Shown: positions 1 through 7,319 of the stretch, piece after piece
How positions within the stretch are numbered: the stretch's first letter is position 1
Layout of the letters: each line of letters opens with the position of its first letter
DNA from: Jhaorihella thermophila
Lineage (GTDB): Bacteria; Pseudomonadota; Alphaproteobacteria; Rhodobacterales; Rhodobacteraceae
DNA length: 64,000 nt
Assembly (NCBI RefSeq): GCF_900108275.1
Contig: NZ_FNVD01000002.1
Coordinates: 1 to 64,000, forward strand
Direction: 5' to 3'
Translations under genes and position numbers: made by a program
Notes under the pieces: model-generated
The model's database searches: none
What the model was told of the DNA's origin: nothing
What the model saw: the letters and a program-made list of their open reading frames with translations, nothing else

Positions 1-145
1 CCGCAAGCGCCCCCATTCCGCCCTTGGCGGCAAACCCCCAGCCGTGGTCTACTGGCTGAGAAAAGACGAAACCCAACCCGGTCAGCAGGAGCAAAGAGTA
101 GCTTAAATCAAGCCGGAAACTGTCCAGACATTGGGGAGTAGCTCA
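1..145 (+). mobile_element. Right end of an IS3-family insertion sequence (truncated by window edge)
   Basis: Seen: a transposase C-terminus in frame up to a TAA at 104-106, followed by a non-coding tail that resembles an IS3-type right end (GGAAACTGTCCAGACA at 115-130, then GGGGAGTAGCTCA ending near 145). IS3-family ends usually finish in CA, so the right boundary could be about 130 or 145. The left end and most of the transposase lie outside the window, so neither inverted repeats nor the target duplication can be checked here. Confidence 0.6.
2..106 (+). CDS. IS3-family transposase (OrfB), C-terminal fragment
   Basis: The first 34 codons of the window, ending at TAA 104-106, encode a tail with the motif RPHSALGGKPP followed by VVYWLRKDE. 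That motif is typical of the extreme C-terminus of IS3-family OrfB integrase-type transposases, just after the catalytic DDE domain. The catalytic residues lie upstream of the window, so activity cannot be judged. It is the only clear mobile-element gene in the window. The gene is 5'-truncated by the window edge, not necessarily in the genome. Confidence 0.7.
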   Translation, partial: RKRPHSALGGKPPAVVYWLRKDETQPGQQEQRVA

Positions 146-531
146 CACACCACCGCGGGCTGAAGTCACGCGGCTACCTTCCCGGCCCGCCGGTGATGGA
201 TCCCCAAGGCGGCGTAGTGTCTGAACACTCCATGGCCACCCTGCAAAGGTGGATGCGCGACGCCGTGGACACCTGACCGATCCGCGGCCCCGCCCTTGTT
301 CCGCGCGTGACCTGCTTCTGCCTTCTTTCTGGTCAAAAATACCCCGGGGGAGCGCGAGGGGGCAGAGCCCCCTCGCCTCGCGCCCGGCCATGCCCCCACC
401 GCAGCAACCCGGTTCCCTTTGAGGGAAATCCCCATTACGATCCCCGAAAATGCCGAAATGAGACCTGATCGCAGCAAAACCGAACACCGGACCGGAATGC
501 ACCGCGATCCTGCACCGAACGGGGTCCGAAC
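146..531. other. Intergenic region with one interspersed repeat copy
   Basis: About 390 bases between the IS3 end and the glutathione transferase gene. It holds one long-form copy of the interspersed repeat (322-376, listed separately). Open frames on the minus strand here have no recognisable protein features, and I see no tRNA or small conserved gene. The stretch 470-531 should carry the promoter of the downstream gene, but no convincing -35/-10 pair stands out. Confidence 0.5.
322..376 (+). repeat. Interspersed repeat copy A (long form, tail type 1)
   Basis: Tail CTTCTTTCTGGTC, then AAATACCCCGGGGGAGC, then a perfect 10-bp stem (GCGAGGGGGC at 354-363, loop AGA, GCCCCCTCGC at 367-376). The second hairpin seen in copies D, E and F is not preserved here. 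It lies between the IS3 end and the GST gene. Confidence 0.85.
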
Positions 532-1236
532 ATGACGGATTACGCTCTATTCTATTGGCCCGTTCCCTTCCGCGGCCACTTCGTCCGCTACGTTCTCGCC
601 TACGCCGGGGCGGCCTGGGAGGAACCGGATACCGAGGCGCTTCTGGCGATCAAGTCCGCCCCGGTGGCCGACCAGCCGGCGCCGATGATGGCGCCGCCCA
701 TGCTGCATGACCTTCGTGCGGGCCTCTGGCTGTCGCAACTGTCGGCAATCCTGATGCATCTGGGGGAACGGCATGATCTCCTGCCGCCCGATGCCGCGGC
801 CCGGACGCTGACGCTCAAACTGATCTGCGACGCCGGTGACGTGCTCGAAGAAGTGACCCGCAACTGCGGCGCGCAGATGTGGACGCCCGCCACCTGGGCC
901 GACTTCACCGCCGACCGCCTGCCGCGCTGGATGGAGATCTTCGAGGAAACCGGCCGCCGGCATGGCCTTGAACCACAGGGCGGCCACATCCTCGGCACCG
1001 ACCGGCCGTCGCTGGCCGACCTCGCCGCCGCCGCGCTGTGGCACACGATGGCCGACAAGCTGCCGCCGCTGGCCCCGATGCTGGACCGGCACGCGCCCGC
1101 CATTGCCGGGCTTTGCGCGCGCATTGCCAGCCAGCCCTCCATCGCGGAGATGCGCGCCGAATGGGACCGGTCCCACGGTGACGTCTGGTGCGGCGGACGG
1201 ATCGAAGCCTCCCTGCGCGCCGTGCTGGGCTGCTGA
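532..1236 (+). CDS. Glutathione S-transferase family protein
   Basis: A 234-residue cytosolic protein with the two-domain GST plan. An N-terminal thioredoxin-like part (about 1-90) includes the SQLSAIL segment, which corresponds to the GST motif that binds the gamma-glutamyl part of glutathione. It is followed by an all-helical C-terminal domain containing PSLADLAAAA (about 163-172), the usual N-capping/hydrophobic-staple motif of GSTs. Start ATG 532 follows a purine-rich stretch. Substrate cannot be inferred. The next gene, a PcaC-like protein, starts 27 bases downstream on the same strand, so the two may be co-transcribed. The first-domain catalytic Ser/Tyr/Cys is not obvious, so it could be a non-classical GST. 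Confidence 0.8.
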   Translation: MTDYALFYWPVPFRGHFVRYVLAYAGAAWEEPDTEALLAIKSAPVADQPAPMMAPPMLHDLRAGLWLSQLSAILMHLGERHDLLPPDAAARTLTLKLICDAGDVLEEVTRNCGAQMWTPATWADFTADRLPRWMEIFEETGRRHGLEPQGGHILGTDRPSLADLAAAALWHTMADKLPPLAPMLDRHAPAIAGLCARIASQPSIAEMRAEWDRSHGDVWCGGRIEASLRAVLGC

Positions 1237-1263
1237 AACCACCAAGACGGGGGAAAGTGACCG

Positions 1264-1653
1264 ATGAGCCTTTTTGACGAAGACCTGTTCCTCAAGGGCC
1301 TCGAGGCCCGCAAGGCCACGCTGGGCGCGGAATATGTCGAGAAGAACCTCGCCGCCGCGGACGATTTCAACCGCCCCTTCCAGGAGGCGATGACAGCGTG
1401 GTGCTGGGGGTTCGGCTGGGGCGACGACACGATCCCGCCCAAAACGCGTTCGATGATGAACCTTGCCATGCTGGGGGCGCTGGACAAGATGCACGAATGG
1501 GAAATCCACTGCCGCGGCGCGCTGAACAACGGCGTCACCAGGGAAGAGATCCGCGCCATCATCCATGTGGTGGCGATCTATTGCGGCGTGCCGCAGGCGC
1601 TGGAATGTTTCCGCGCCGCGCGCAAGGTGCTGACCGAAGAGGGCCTGCTTTAG
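1264..1653 (+). CDS. Carboxymuconolactone decarboxylase (PcaC-like) family protein
   Basis: A 129-residue protein of the usual single-domain CMD length. The segment EIHCRGALNNGVTREEI (about 80-96) matches the conserved core of PcaC-type gamma-carboxymuconolactone decarboxylases, in which the nearby His and Glu positions line the active site. The CxxC pair of the AhpD peroxidase branch is absent, so a peroxidase role is unlikely. No other beta-ketoadipate genes are present, so the true substrate is unknown. It probably forms an operon with the preceding GST and converges on the carboxyltransferase gene that ends 33 bases further on. Confidence 0.8.
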   Translation: MSLFDEDLFLKGLEARKATLGAEYVEKNLAAADDFNRPFQEAMTAWCWGFGWGDDTIPPKTRSMMNLAMLGALDKMHEWEIHCRGALNNGVTREEIRAIIHVVAIYCGVPQALECFRAARKVLTEEGLL

Positions 1654-1686
1654 ACGCGCCAGGCCCGCCGCGCCACAGCCGCACCG

Positions 1687-3456
1687 CTACCAGGCGTCCA
1701 CATATCCTTGCCCCGGCGCCCCCGGACCGGCGGCGGCCAGCACGCGGTCGATCGCCGCGCGGGTTTCGGCGGGGTCGATCACCGCGTCGAATTCCAGCAC
1801 GCTGGCCGCGTTCAGCGCCTTGCCGCGCTCGTAAAGCGTATCGACCAGCCGGCGATATTCGGCCTCGCGCGCCTCGGGATCGGCAATGCCGGCGAGGTGA
1901 TCGCGAAACCCCAGCCGCACCGCACCTTCGAGCCCCATCGCGCCGAGCTCGCCCGTGGGCCAGGCACAGCAGAAATGCGGCCGATCCAGCCCGCCGCCGG
2001 CCATCGCCATCGCGCCCAGACCATAGGCCTTGCGCAGGATCACCGTCACCAGCGGCTGCGAGAAATGCGCCCCCGCCAGGAACAGGCGCGACACATGCGC
2101 CACCTGCCCGGTGCGCTCGGTTTCCGGCCCGACCATGAAGCCGGGCGTGTCGCACAGTGTCACCACCGGCAGCCCCCAGGCATCGCAAAGCTGCAGGAAC
2201 CGCGCGCCCTTGTCAGCGGCCGGGGCGTCGATCGCGCCACCCAGATGCAGCGGGTTGTTGGCCATCAGCCCCACCGCGCGGCCCGCGATCCGGGCAAATG
2301 CCGTGATCATGCCGGTGCCGAAACCCCGCCGCAGCTCGATCAGGCTGCCTGCGTCCACCAGCGCGGCGATCGCATCGCGCATGTCATAGGCGCGCGTGCG
2401 ATCCGCCGGCACGACCTGACGCAGTTTCTCCGCCGCGCCCCGCCCCGCCTGATACGCTTCGGGCAGGGCCAGCAGCGCCTTCGCCGCTGCAACCACGGCG
2501 GCCTCGTCCTCGGTCAGCAGGTCTATCACGCCGGTTTCCTCCTGCACCTCGGACGGGCCGATCTCGGTCGCCTCCACGACGCCCAGCCCGCCGCCCTCGA
2601 TCATCGCGGGGCCGCCCATGCCGATCCAGCTGTCGCGGGTGGCGATGCGCAGATCGCAGACCCCGAAGATCGCCGCGTTCCCGGCAAAGCAATATCCCGC
2701 CGCGATACCGATCGTCGGTCCGCGATGGGCAGCCAGCTGGCGAAAGGTGGGGACGTTCAGCCCGGCCACCATGAGCTCGGCCACGTCATGGTCGTTGGGC
2801 CGACCACCGCCGCCTTCGGCAAAGACCACGATGGGCAGGCGATCGCGGCCGGCGACCTCGATCAGCCGGTCCATCTTGCGATGATGGTAAAAGCCCTGCG
2901 TGCCCGCCAACACGGTGTAGTCCACCGCCATCGCCGCGACGGGGCGCCCGCCGACCGTTCCGATGCCGCAGATGATGCCGTCGGCCGGCGTTCGGGCCCG
3001 CAGATCCTGAAGCGGGTGTTTGCTGCGCTGCGCGGCGACCGCCAGCGCGCCGTATTCGGTGAAGCTGCCCACGTCGAACAGATCGGCGATGTTCTCGCGC
3101 GCCGTGCGGAACCCCTTGGCGTGGCGGCGGGCCACGGCTTCGGGACGGGCGGCGTCCTCGAGCAGTGCCATCCGCGCCCGGAACTCGTCGAACTGGGGGC
3201 GGGTTTCCTCTTGCGCCCGCGCGCCGGTGCCGGCGACCTCGGCCGCATCCAGCGTCACCAGTGCCTGTCCCGCCGACAGCTCGTCGCCCGCCGACACATG
3301 CACCGCGCGGACGATCCCATCGTGCGGGGCGCAGATCTCGTGGCGCATCTTCATCAGCTCGGTGACGACCAGCGGCGCGCCCTTTGCCACCTCGTCCCCC
3401 GGCTGGACGCGGATCTCGGCCACGACGGCCACGCTCTCGCCCCGGATGATCGCCAT
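1687..3456 (-). CDS. Biotinyl-domain / acyl-CoA carboxyltransferase fusion protein
   Basis: A 589-residue protein. Residues 1-75 form a biotinyl (BCCP) domain with the attachment motif ELMKMRH (Lys36). Residues about 130-580 form both halves of an acyl-CoA carboxylase carboxyltransferase: the N-half has an AAGYCFAGNAAIFGVCDL-type oxyanion/CoA region, and the C-half has TLCDTPGFMVGPETE. It would transfer carboxyl from carboxybiotin to an acyl-CoA. The usual first enzyme, biotin carboxylase, is neither fused nor adjacent. Known fused enzymes of this type normally read BC-BCCP-CT (over 1000 residues) or keep BCCP with BC, so BCCP-CT alone is unusual. Start ATG 3456 is preceded by GGGAGGA. Substrate unknown; propionyl-, acetyl- and methylcrotonyl-CoA are possible. 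Confidence 0.8.
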   Translation of the reverse strand: MAIIRGESVAVVAEIRVQPGDEVAKGAPLVVTELMKMRHEICAPHDGIVRAVHVSAGDELSAGQALVTLDAAEVAGTGARAQEETRPQFDEFRARMALLEDAARPEAVARRHAKGFRTARENIADLFDVGSFTEYGALAVAAQRSKHPLQDLRARTPADGIICGIGTVGGRPVAAMAVDYTVLAGTQGFYHHRKMDRLIEVAGRDRLPIVVFAEGGGGRPNDHDVAELMVAGLNVPTFRQLAAHRGPTIGIAAGYCFAGNAAIFGVCDLRIATRDSWIGMGGPAMIEGGGLGVVEATEIGPSEVQEETGVIDLLTEDEAAVVAAAKALLALPEAYQAGRGAAEKLRQVVPADRTRAYDMRDAIAALVDAGSLIELRRGFGTGMITAFARIAGRAVGLMANNPLHLGGAIDAPAADKGARFLQLCDAWGLPVVTLCDTPGFMVGPETERTGQVAHVSRLFLAGAHFSQPLVTVILRKAYGLGAMAMAGGGLDRPHFCCAWPTGELGAMGLEGAVRLGFRDHLAGIADPEAREAEYRRLVDTLYERGKALNAASVLEFDAVIDPAETRAAIDRVLAAAGPGAPGQGYVDAW

Positions 3457-3600
3457 GCCTTTCCTCCCGTTGCGACCCTTCGGGCTGGAACTGTAGGCAA
3501 GGGATCGCGCCGCGAACAGCGCGACGCGGCGTTCACCTGAGGCTCCGAGGGTTCGGCCGTTCCGTTTCTGCGACGCGGCGGAAATTCTGCGAGCGCGATA

Positions 3601-3629
3601 TTGGCTTGCAGAGGGCGGCGCAATTTAAT
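3601..3629 (+). promoter_or_regulatory. Candidate promoter of mcl1
   Basis: TTGGCT (3601-3606), a 17-base spacer, then TTTAAT (3624-3629). It is a good housekeeping-type -35/-10 pair about 50 bases before the mcl1 start. Confidence 0.5.
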
Positions 3630-3678
3630 ACCCGATGGAGCGGAAAAATCGCAATTTCATTACCGAAAGGTGCCGCAG

Positions 3679-4635
3679 ATGAGCTTTCGCATCCAGCCCA
3701 CGCCCCCGGCGCGTCCCAACCGCTGCCAGTTGTTCGGCCCCGGGTCGAACACCAGACTGTTCGAGAAGATGGCCGCCAGCGCGGCGGACGTGATCAACCT
3801 CGATCTGGAGGATTCGGTTGCGCCGTCGGACAAGGATGTCGCCCGCGCCAACGTGATCCAGGCGATCAACGAGGTGGACTGGGGCAACAAGTATCTTTCG
3901 GTGCGGATCAACGGGCTGGACACACCCTATTGGTATCGCGACGTGGTGGAGGTGTTGGAGCAGGCGGGCGACCGGCTGGACCAGATCATGATCCCCAAGG
4001 TGGGCTGCGCGGCAGATGTCTATGCGGTGGACGCGCTGGTGACGGCAGTTGAGCGCGCCGTTGGCCGGACCAAGCCGATTTCGCTGGAGGTTATCATCGA
4101 ATCGGCCGCGGGCATCGCCCATGTCGAGGAGATCGCGGCCTCGTCCCCCCGGTTGCAGGCGATGAGTCTGGGGGCAGCGGATTTCGCGGCCTCGATGGGG
4201 ATGCAGACCACCGGCATCGGCGGCACGCAGGAAAACTACTACATGCTGCATGACGGCGCCAAATACTGGTCGGATCCCTGGCACTGGGCGCAGGCCGCGA
4301 TCGTGGCCGCCTGCCGGACCCATGGCATCCTGCCGGTGGATGGGCCGTTCGGCGATTTTTCGGATGACGAGGGCTATATCGCACAGGCGAAACGGTCTGC
4401 GACGCTGGGCATGGTCGGCAAATGGGCGATCCATCCCAAGCAGATCGCGCTGGCCAACCAGGTGTTCACGCCATCGGAGGAGCAGGTGCGGGAGGCCCGC
4501 GAGATCCTGGCGGCGATGGAAGAGGCCAAGGCCAAGGGCGAAGGCGCGACCGTCTACAAGGGGCGCCTGGTGGACATCGCCAGCATCAAGCAGGCCGAGG
4601 TGATCGTGCGGCAGGCGGAGATGATCGCCGGCTGA
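3679..4635 (+). CDS. mcl1: L-malyl-CoA / beta-methylmalyl-CoA lyase
   Basis: A 318-residue CitE-like TIM-barrel enzyme that reversibly cleaves malyl-CoA and beta-methylmalyl-CoA to glyoxylate plus acetyl- or propionyl-CoA. It works in the ethylmalonyl-CoA pathway and C1/acetate assimilation of Rhodobacterales. The sequence agrees closely with what I know of Rhodobacter Mcl1: NLDLEDSV (Mg-binding Asp/Glu region), EVIIESAAGI, SLGAADFAASMGMQTTGIGG, and GKWAIHPKQ near the C-terminus. I chose ATG 3679 (MSFRIQPTPP) over upstream in-frame starts because it gives the family's usual N-terminus. It is followed by a strong terminator at 4663-4692. No other ethylmalonyl-CoA genes lie nearby. Confidence 0.93.
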   Translation: MSFRIQPTPPARPNRCQLFGPGSNTRLFEKMAASAADVINLDLEDSVAPSDKDVARANVIQAINEVDWGNKYLSVRINGLDTPYWYRDVVEVLEQAGDRLDQIMIPKVGCAADVYAVDALVTAVERAVGRTKPISLEVIIESAAGIAHVEEIAASSPRLQAMSLGAADFAASMGMQTTGIGGTQENYYMLHDGAKYWSDPWHWAQAAIVAACRTHGILPVDGPFGDFSDDEGYIAQAKRSATLGMVGKWAIHPKQIALANQVFTPSEEQVREAREILAAMEEAKAKGEGATVYKGRLVDIASIKQAEVIVRQAEMIAG

Positions 4636-4662
4636 TCGAGGGCGGAGGAGTCCGCAAGATGA

Positions 4663-4692
4663 GGCCCGCGCGCTGCGCGGGCCGCCGTTTTT
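4663..4692 (+). terminator. Rho-independent terminator after mcl1
   Basis: A 9-bp perfect GC stem (4663-4671 with 4675-4683, loop GCT), followed by GCCG and a run of five T (4688-4692). It lies 28 bases after the mcl1 stop. Confidence 0.8.
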
Positions 4693-4694
4693 CA

Positions 4695-4723
4695 GCCGCC
4701 CGCCCCTGACCGGGGCGGGCGGC
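4695..4723 (-). terminator. Second GC hairpin between convergent mcl1 and xerC
   Basis: A perfect 12-bp inverted repeat (4695-4706 with 4712-4723, 5-base loop). Read from xerC on the minus strand, it is followed by CTGAAAAACGG, so there is no T-run on that side. It may act as a bidirectional barrier together with the preceding hairpin. Confidence 0.4.
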
Positions 4724-4726
4724 GGT

Positions 4727-4764
4727 GCCTCCGGCGGGGGTATTTTCGACCAGAAAGAAGCAGG
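4727..4764 (-). repeat. Interspersed repeat copy B (short form, tail type 1)
   Basis: GCCTCCGGCGGGGGTATTTT followed by CGACCAGAAAGAAG. This is the reverse-complement orientation of copy A's tail joined to the short CCGCCGGAGGC end. It lies between the 3' ends of mcl1 and xerC. Confidence 0.85.
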
Positions 4765-4765
4765 A

Positions 4766-5686
4766 TCAGGCGCGCGGGTGGGCCCGGTCGTAGGTTTCCA
4801 TCAGGCGGGCGGTGTCCACTGCCGTATAGGCCTGGGTAGTGGACAGCGAAGCGTGGCCCAGAAGTTCCTGGATCGCGCGCAGGTCGCCACCGGCCGAGAG
4901 CAGGTGGGTGGCGAAGCTGTGGCGCAGGGCGTGCGGCGTGGCGGTCGATGGCAGGCCGAGCTGGGCGCGGGTTCGAGCCATCACCTTTTGTATGATGCGC
5001 GGGCTGAGCGCGCCGCCACGCACGCCGCGGAACAGGGGCGCGGCGGGTTCCTTCGGGTGCGGGCAGAGGTCCAGGTAGGCGTCCACCGCCGAGCGTGCCG
5101 CGTCGAGCACCGGCACCACGCGTTCCTTGCCGCCCTTGCCGGTGATGCGCAGGCTGCGGCCGAGCGGCGCGTCCGCGCCCCTGAGTCCGAGCGCCTCGGA
5201 GATGCGCAGGCCACAACCGTAGAGCAGCGTGACTACCGCCACGTCGCGGGCGGCGACCCAAGGTTCCTGCGACTGGTGTTCGACCGTTTCAATCACCTTT
5301 TTCGCGGCATCCTCGGCCAGCGGACGTGGCAGCTTGCGGCGGAATTTCGGCGCGCGGGTGGAAAGGACGGCGGTGGGCTCGAAGCCTTCGCGCTCGGCCA
5401 GCCAGCGGTAGAAGCTTTTCACCGCCGAAAGTTTGCGCGCGAGCGACCGCGCGCTGAGCCCCATGCCGCGCATATGGGCCATCCAGGCGCGCATGTCGGC
5501 CACGCCGATCCGTTCCAGCGCGGCCAGCCCCTGCGGCGCGCCGTGATGTTCGGTCATGAAGGCGAGAAACTCGGCCACGTCGCCGCGATAGGCGGTGATC
5601 GTGTTCTCCGACGCGCCGGCCAGCGCCCGCTGCCCGTCCAGCCACAGCTGCAGGGCGTCGCGGGCGGCGGGCGAGATCAGCGTCAC
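4766..5686 (-). CDS. xerC: Tyrosine recombinase XerC
   Basis: A 306-residue site-specific recombinase of the integrase/tyrosine family, of the size expected for XerC/XerD. With its partner it resolves chromosome dimers at dif. The N-terminal SAM-like core-binding domain (about 10-100) is followed by the catalytic domain with GCGLRISEALGL (first Arg), KGGKERVVPV (Lys), H252-x2-R255, H278 and nucleophile Tyr287. The start overlaps the stop of the upstream DUF484 gene by 4 bases (ATGA at 5683-5686). That is the same DUF484-xerC pairing known in other Proteobacteria, which argues for XerC rather than a phage integrase. XerD would be elsewhere. Confidence 0.9.
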   Translation of the reverse strand: MTLISPAARDALQLWLDGQRALAGASENTITAYRGDVAEFLAFMTEHHGAPQGLAALERIGVADMRAWMAHMRGMGLSARSLARKLSAVKSFYRWLAEREGFEPTAVLSTRAPKFRRKLPRPLAEDAAKKVIETVEHQSQEPWVAARDVAVVTLLYGCGLRISEALGLRGADAPLGRSLRITGKGGKERVVPVLDAARSAVDAYLDLCPHPKEPAAPLFRGVRGGALSPRIIQKVMARTRAQLGLPSTATPHALRHSFATHLLSAGGDLRAIQELLGHASLSTTQAYTAVDTARLMETYDRAHPRA

Positions 5687-6387
5687 GACAGCCAGTGGCG
5701 CATCGAGCGTTCGAACACGCCCCCGAAGAAGGCCAGGAGATCGGTGCCCAGCTGCGGCGTAAACTGGTGGGGATCCTCCGATCCCATCAGCAGAAGCCCC
5801 GGCAGGCGGCCTTCGCCCAGGTCGAGCTTGAGGCAGGCCTCGGAACGGATCCAGTCCGCGGTTTCGCCATAGATCGCCTCGGGCGCGCCGTTGATCTGAC
5901 GCAGAGTGACCTGGCGGGCTGGCCCGCCGCGGCCCTGCGTGACGTAGTCGTCGATGAAACCGGGTTTCTCCACCGCCAGCACACCCCCAAGACGCCGGAC
6001 GCTGTCGTCGGGGCCTTGCGCGGATTCCAGCACCAGCCGAACCGCTTCCACGCGCAGGATCGCGGCGACTTCGCCGTCGAGATCGCGCAGGAAGGTTTCG
6101 AATTCCAGCGGATCCAGCATCCGCAGGATCGCGCGGTGGATCTGGTTGGTGCCGGAGAGGTTTTCGTAAGCCGCCGCGATCACGCTGCGGTGGGTGTCCT
6201 CGAGCCGGTCAAGCCGCGCCTCCAGTCGCTCCATCGCGACACCGCGCAGGTCGATGATGTTGCCGCCCATCGACTTTTCGTTGGCGGCGATCAGCGCGTG
6301 CATCACATCCTTGTCGTCCAGCACCACCTCGGGGGCTGTGAGGATCGCCTTGCGCAAGGTTTCGTCCAGTTTCGGGCTGCTGCTCAT
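5683..6387 (-). CDS. DUF484 (GAF-like) family protein
   Basis: A 234-residue soluble protein with the DUF484 plan. A helical start with LDDKDVMHALIAANEK is followed by a coiled segment (IDLRGVAMERLEARLDRLE) and a GAF-like domain to the end, in which LLLMGSEDPHQFTP resembles the usual late DUF484 motif. The function of the family is not established. It is often encoded just before xerC, as here, and is translationally coupled to it by a 4-base overlap. No transmembrane segment or signal peptide is present. ATG 6387 is the only start that gives the family's normal N-terminus. Confidence 0.85.
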   Translation of the reverse strand: MSSSPKLDETLRKAILTAPEVVLDDKDVMHALIAANEKSMGGNIIDLRGVAMERLEARLDRLEDTHRSVIAAAYENLSGTNQIHRAILRMLDPLEFETFLRDLDGEVAAILRVEAVRLVLESAQGPDDSVRRLGGVLAVEKPGFIDDYVTQGRGGPARQVTLRQINGAPEAIYGETADWIRSEACLKLDLGEGRLPGLLLMGSEDPHQFTPQLGTDLLAFFGGVFERSMRHWLS

Positions 6388-6538
6388 GGGGCCTCTGTCG
6401 TGTTTTTTATGGTCTTATAACACGCGATTGCGACAGGTGTGCCCTGAAATTTCGGAAATTTCCGGCTGCGGCGCGAAATCCACGCCCGCCGCGCGCCAAG
6501 ATGCGGCGGGTGGCCCGCGCATACCCGCAAGCCTGCGT

Positions 6539-7192
6539 TCAGAGAATCTTTTGCCCGGTCTTTTCCCAGTCGGCCATGAAAGCGGCGAGCCCCTTGTCCG
6601 TCAGCGGATGGTTGGCCATGGCCTTGATGACGGCAGGCGGCGCGGTGATCACGTCGGCGCCGATCCGCGCGCTTTCCGCGATGTGGTTCACGCTGCGGAT
6701 CGAAGCGGCCAGCACCTGCGTGTCAAAGCCGTAATTGTCATAGACCTGACGGATGTCCGCGATCAGCTCCATCCCGTCGAGGTTGATGTCGTCGAGCCGT
6801 CCGATAAAGGGCGAAATGAACGTCGCCCCGGCCTTGGCCGCAAGAATCGCCTGGTTGACCGAAAAGCACAGTGTGACGTTCACCATGCGGCCTTCGCCGG
6901 TCAGCGCCTTGCAGGCCTTGAGCCCGTCCCAGGTCAGCGGCACCTTGACCGCGATATTGGGCGCGATCTCGGCCAGCTTGCGGCCCTCGGCGATCATCGC
7001 GTCGGCTTGCGTTGCCACCACCTCGGCCGAAACCGGGCCGTCGATCAGGTCGCAGATCTCTTTCGTGACCTCGAGAATGTCGCGGCCCGACTTCAGGATC
7101 AGCGAGGGGTTAGTGGTCACGCCGTCCACCATGCCCAGCTCGTTCAGTTCGGCGATGGCGTCGATCTCGGCTGTGTCGACAAAGAATTTCAT
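6539..7192 (-). CDS. Small-type transaldolase / fructose-6-phosphate aldolase
   Basis: A 217-residue (alpha/beta)8 enzyme of the TalC/FSA family, much shorter than classical transaldolase (about 320). It moves a dihydroxyacetone unit between sugar phosphates (pentose-phosphate pathway) or cleaves fructose 6-phosphate. The N-terminus [17 protein letters not shown], and the Schiff-base lysine in VKVPLT (Lys83) are all present. In alphaproteobacteria this size class normally acts as transaldolase (subfamily 3B). FSA versus transaldolase activity cannot be told from sequence with certainty. It is divergent from priA. An 8-bp inverted repeat at 6485-6510 lies downstream without a T-run. Confidence 0.9.
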   Translation of the reverse strand: MKFFVDTAEIDAIAELNELGMVDGVTTNPSLILKSGRDILEVTKEICDLIDGPVSAEVVATQADAMIAEGRKLAEIAPNIAVKVPLTWDGLKACKALTGEGRMVNVTLCFSVNQAILAAKAGATFISPFIGRLDDINLDGMELIADIRQVYDNYGFDTQVLAASIRSVNHIAESARIGADVITAPPAVIKAMANHPLTDKGLAAFMADWEKTGQKIL

Positions 7193-7319
7193 AGCGCGCG
7201 TCCTTTGATGGGTTGGCCTTGGTCGGGCTTGGCTTTACCTCATGGAACAGGCGGTGGAAACCCCGCAGACGCATGCGGGTTAACGCTAACGGAACGCGAC
7301 GGGAAAGGGCGGACGATCG

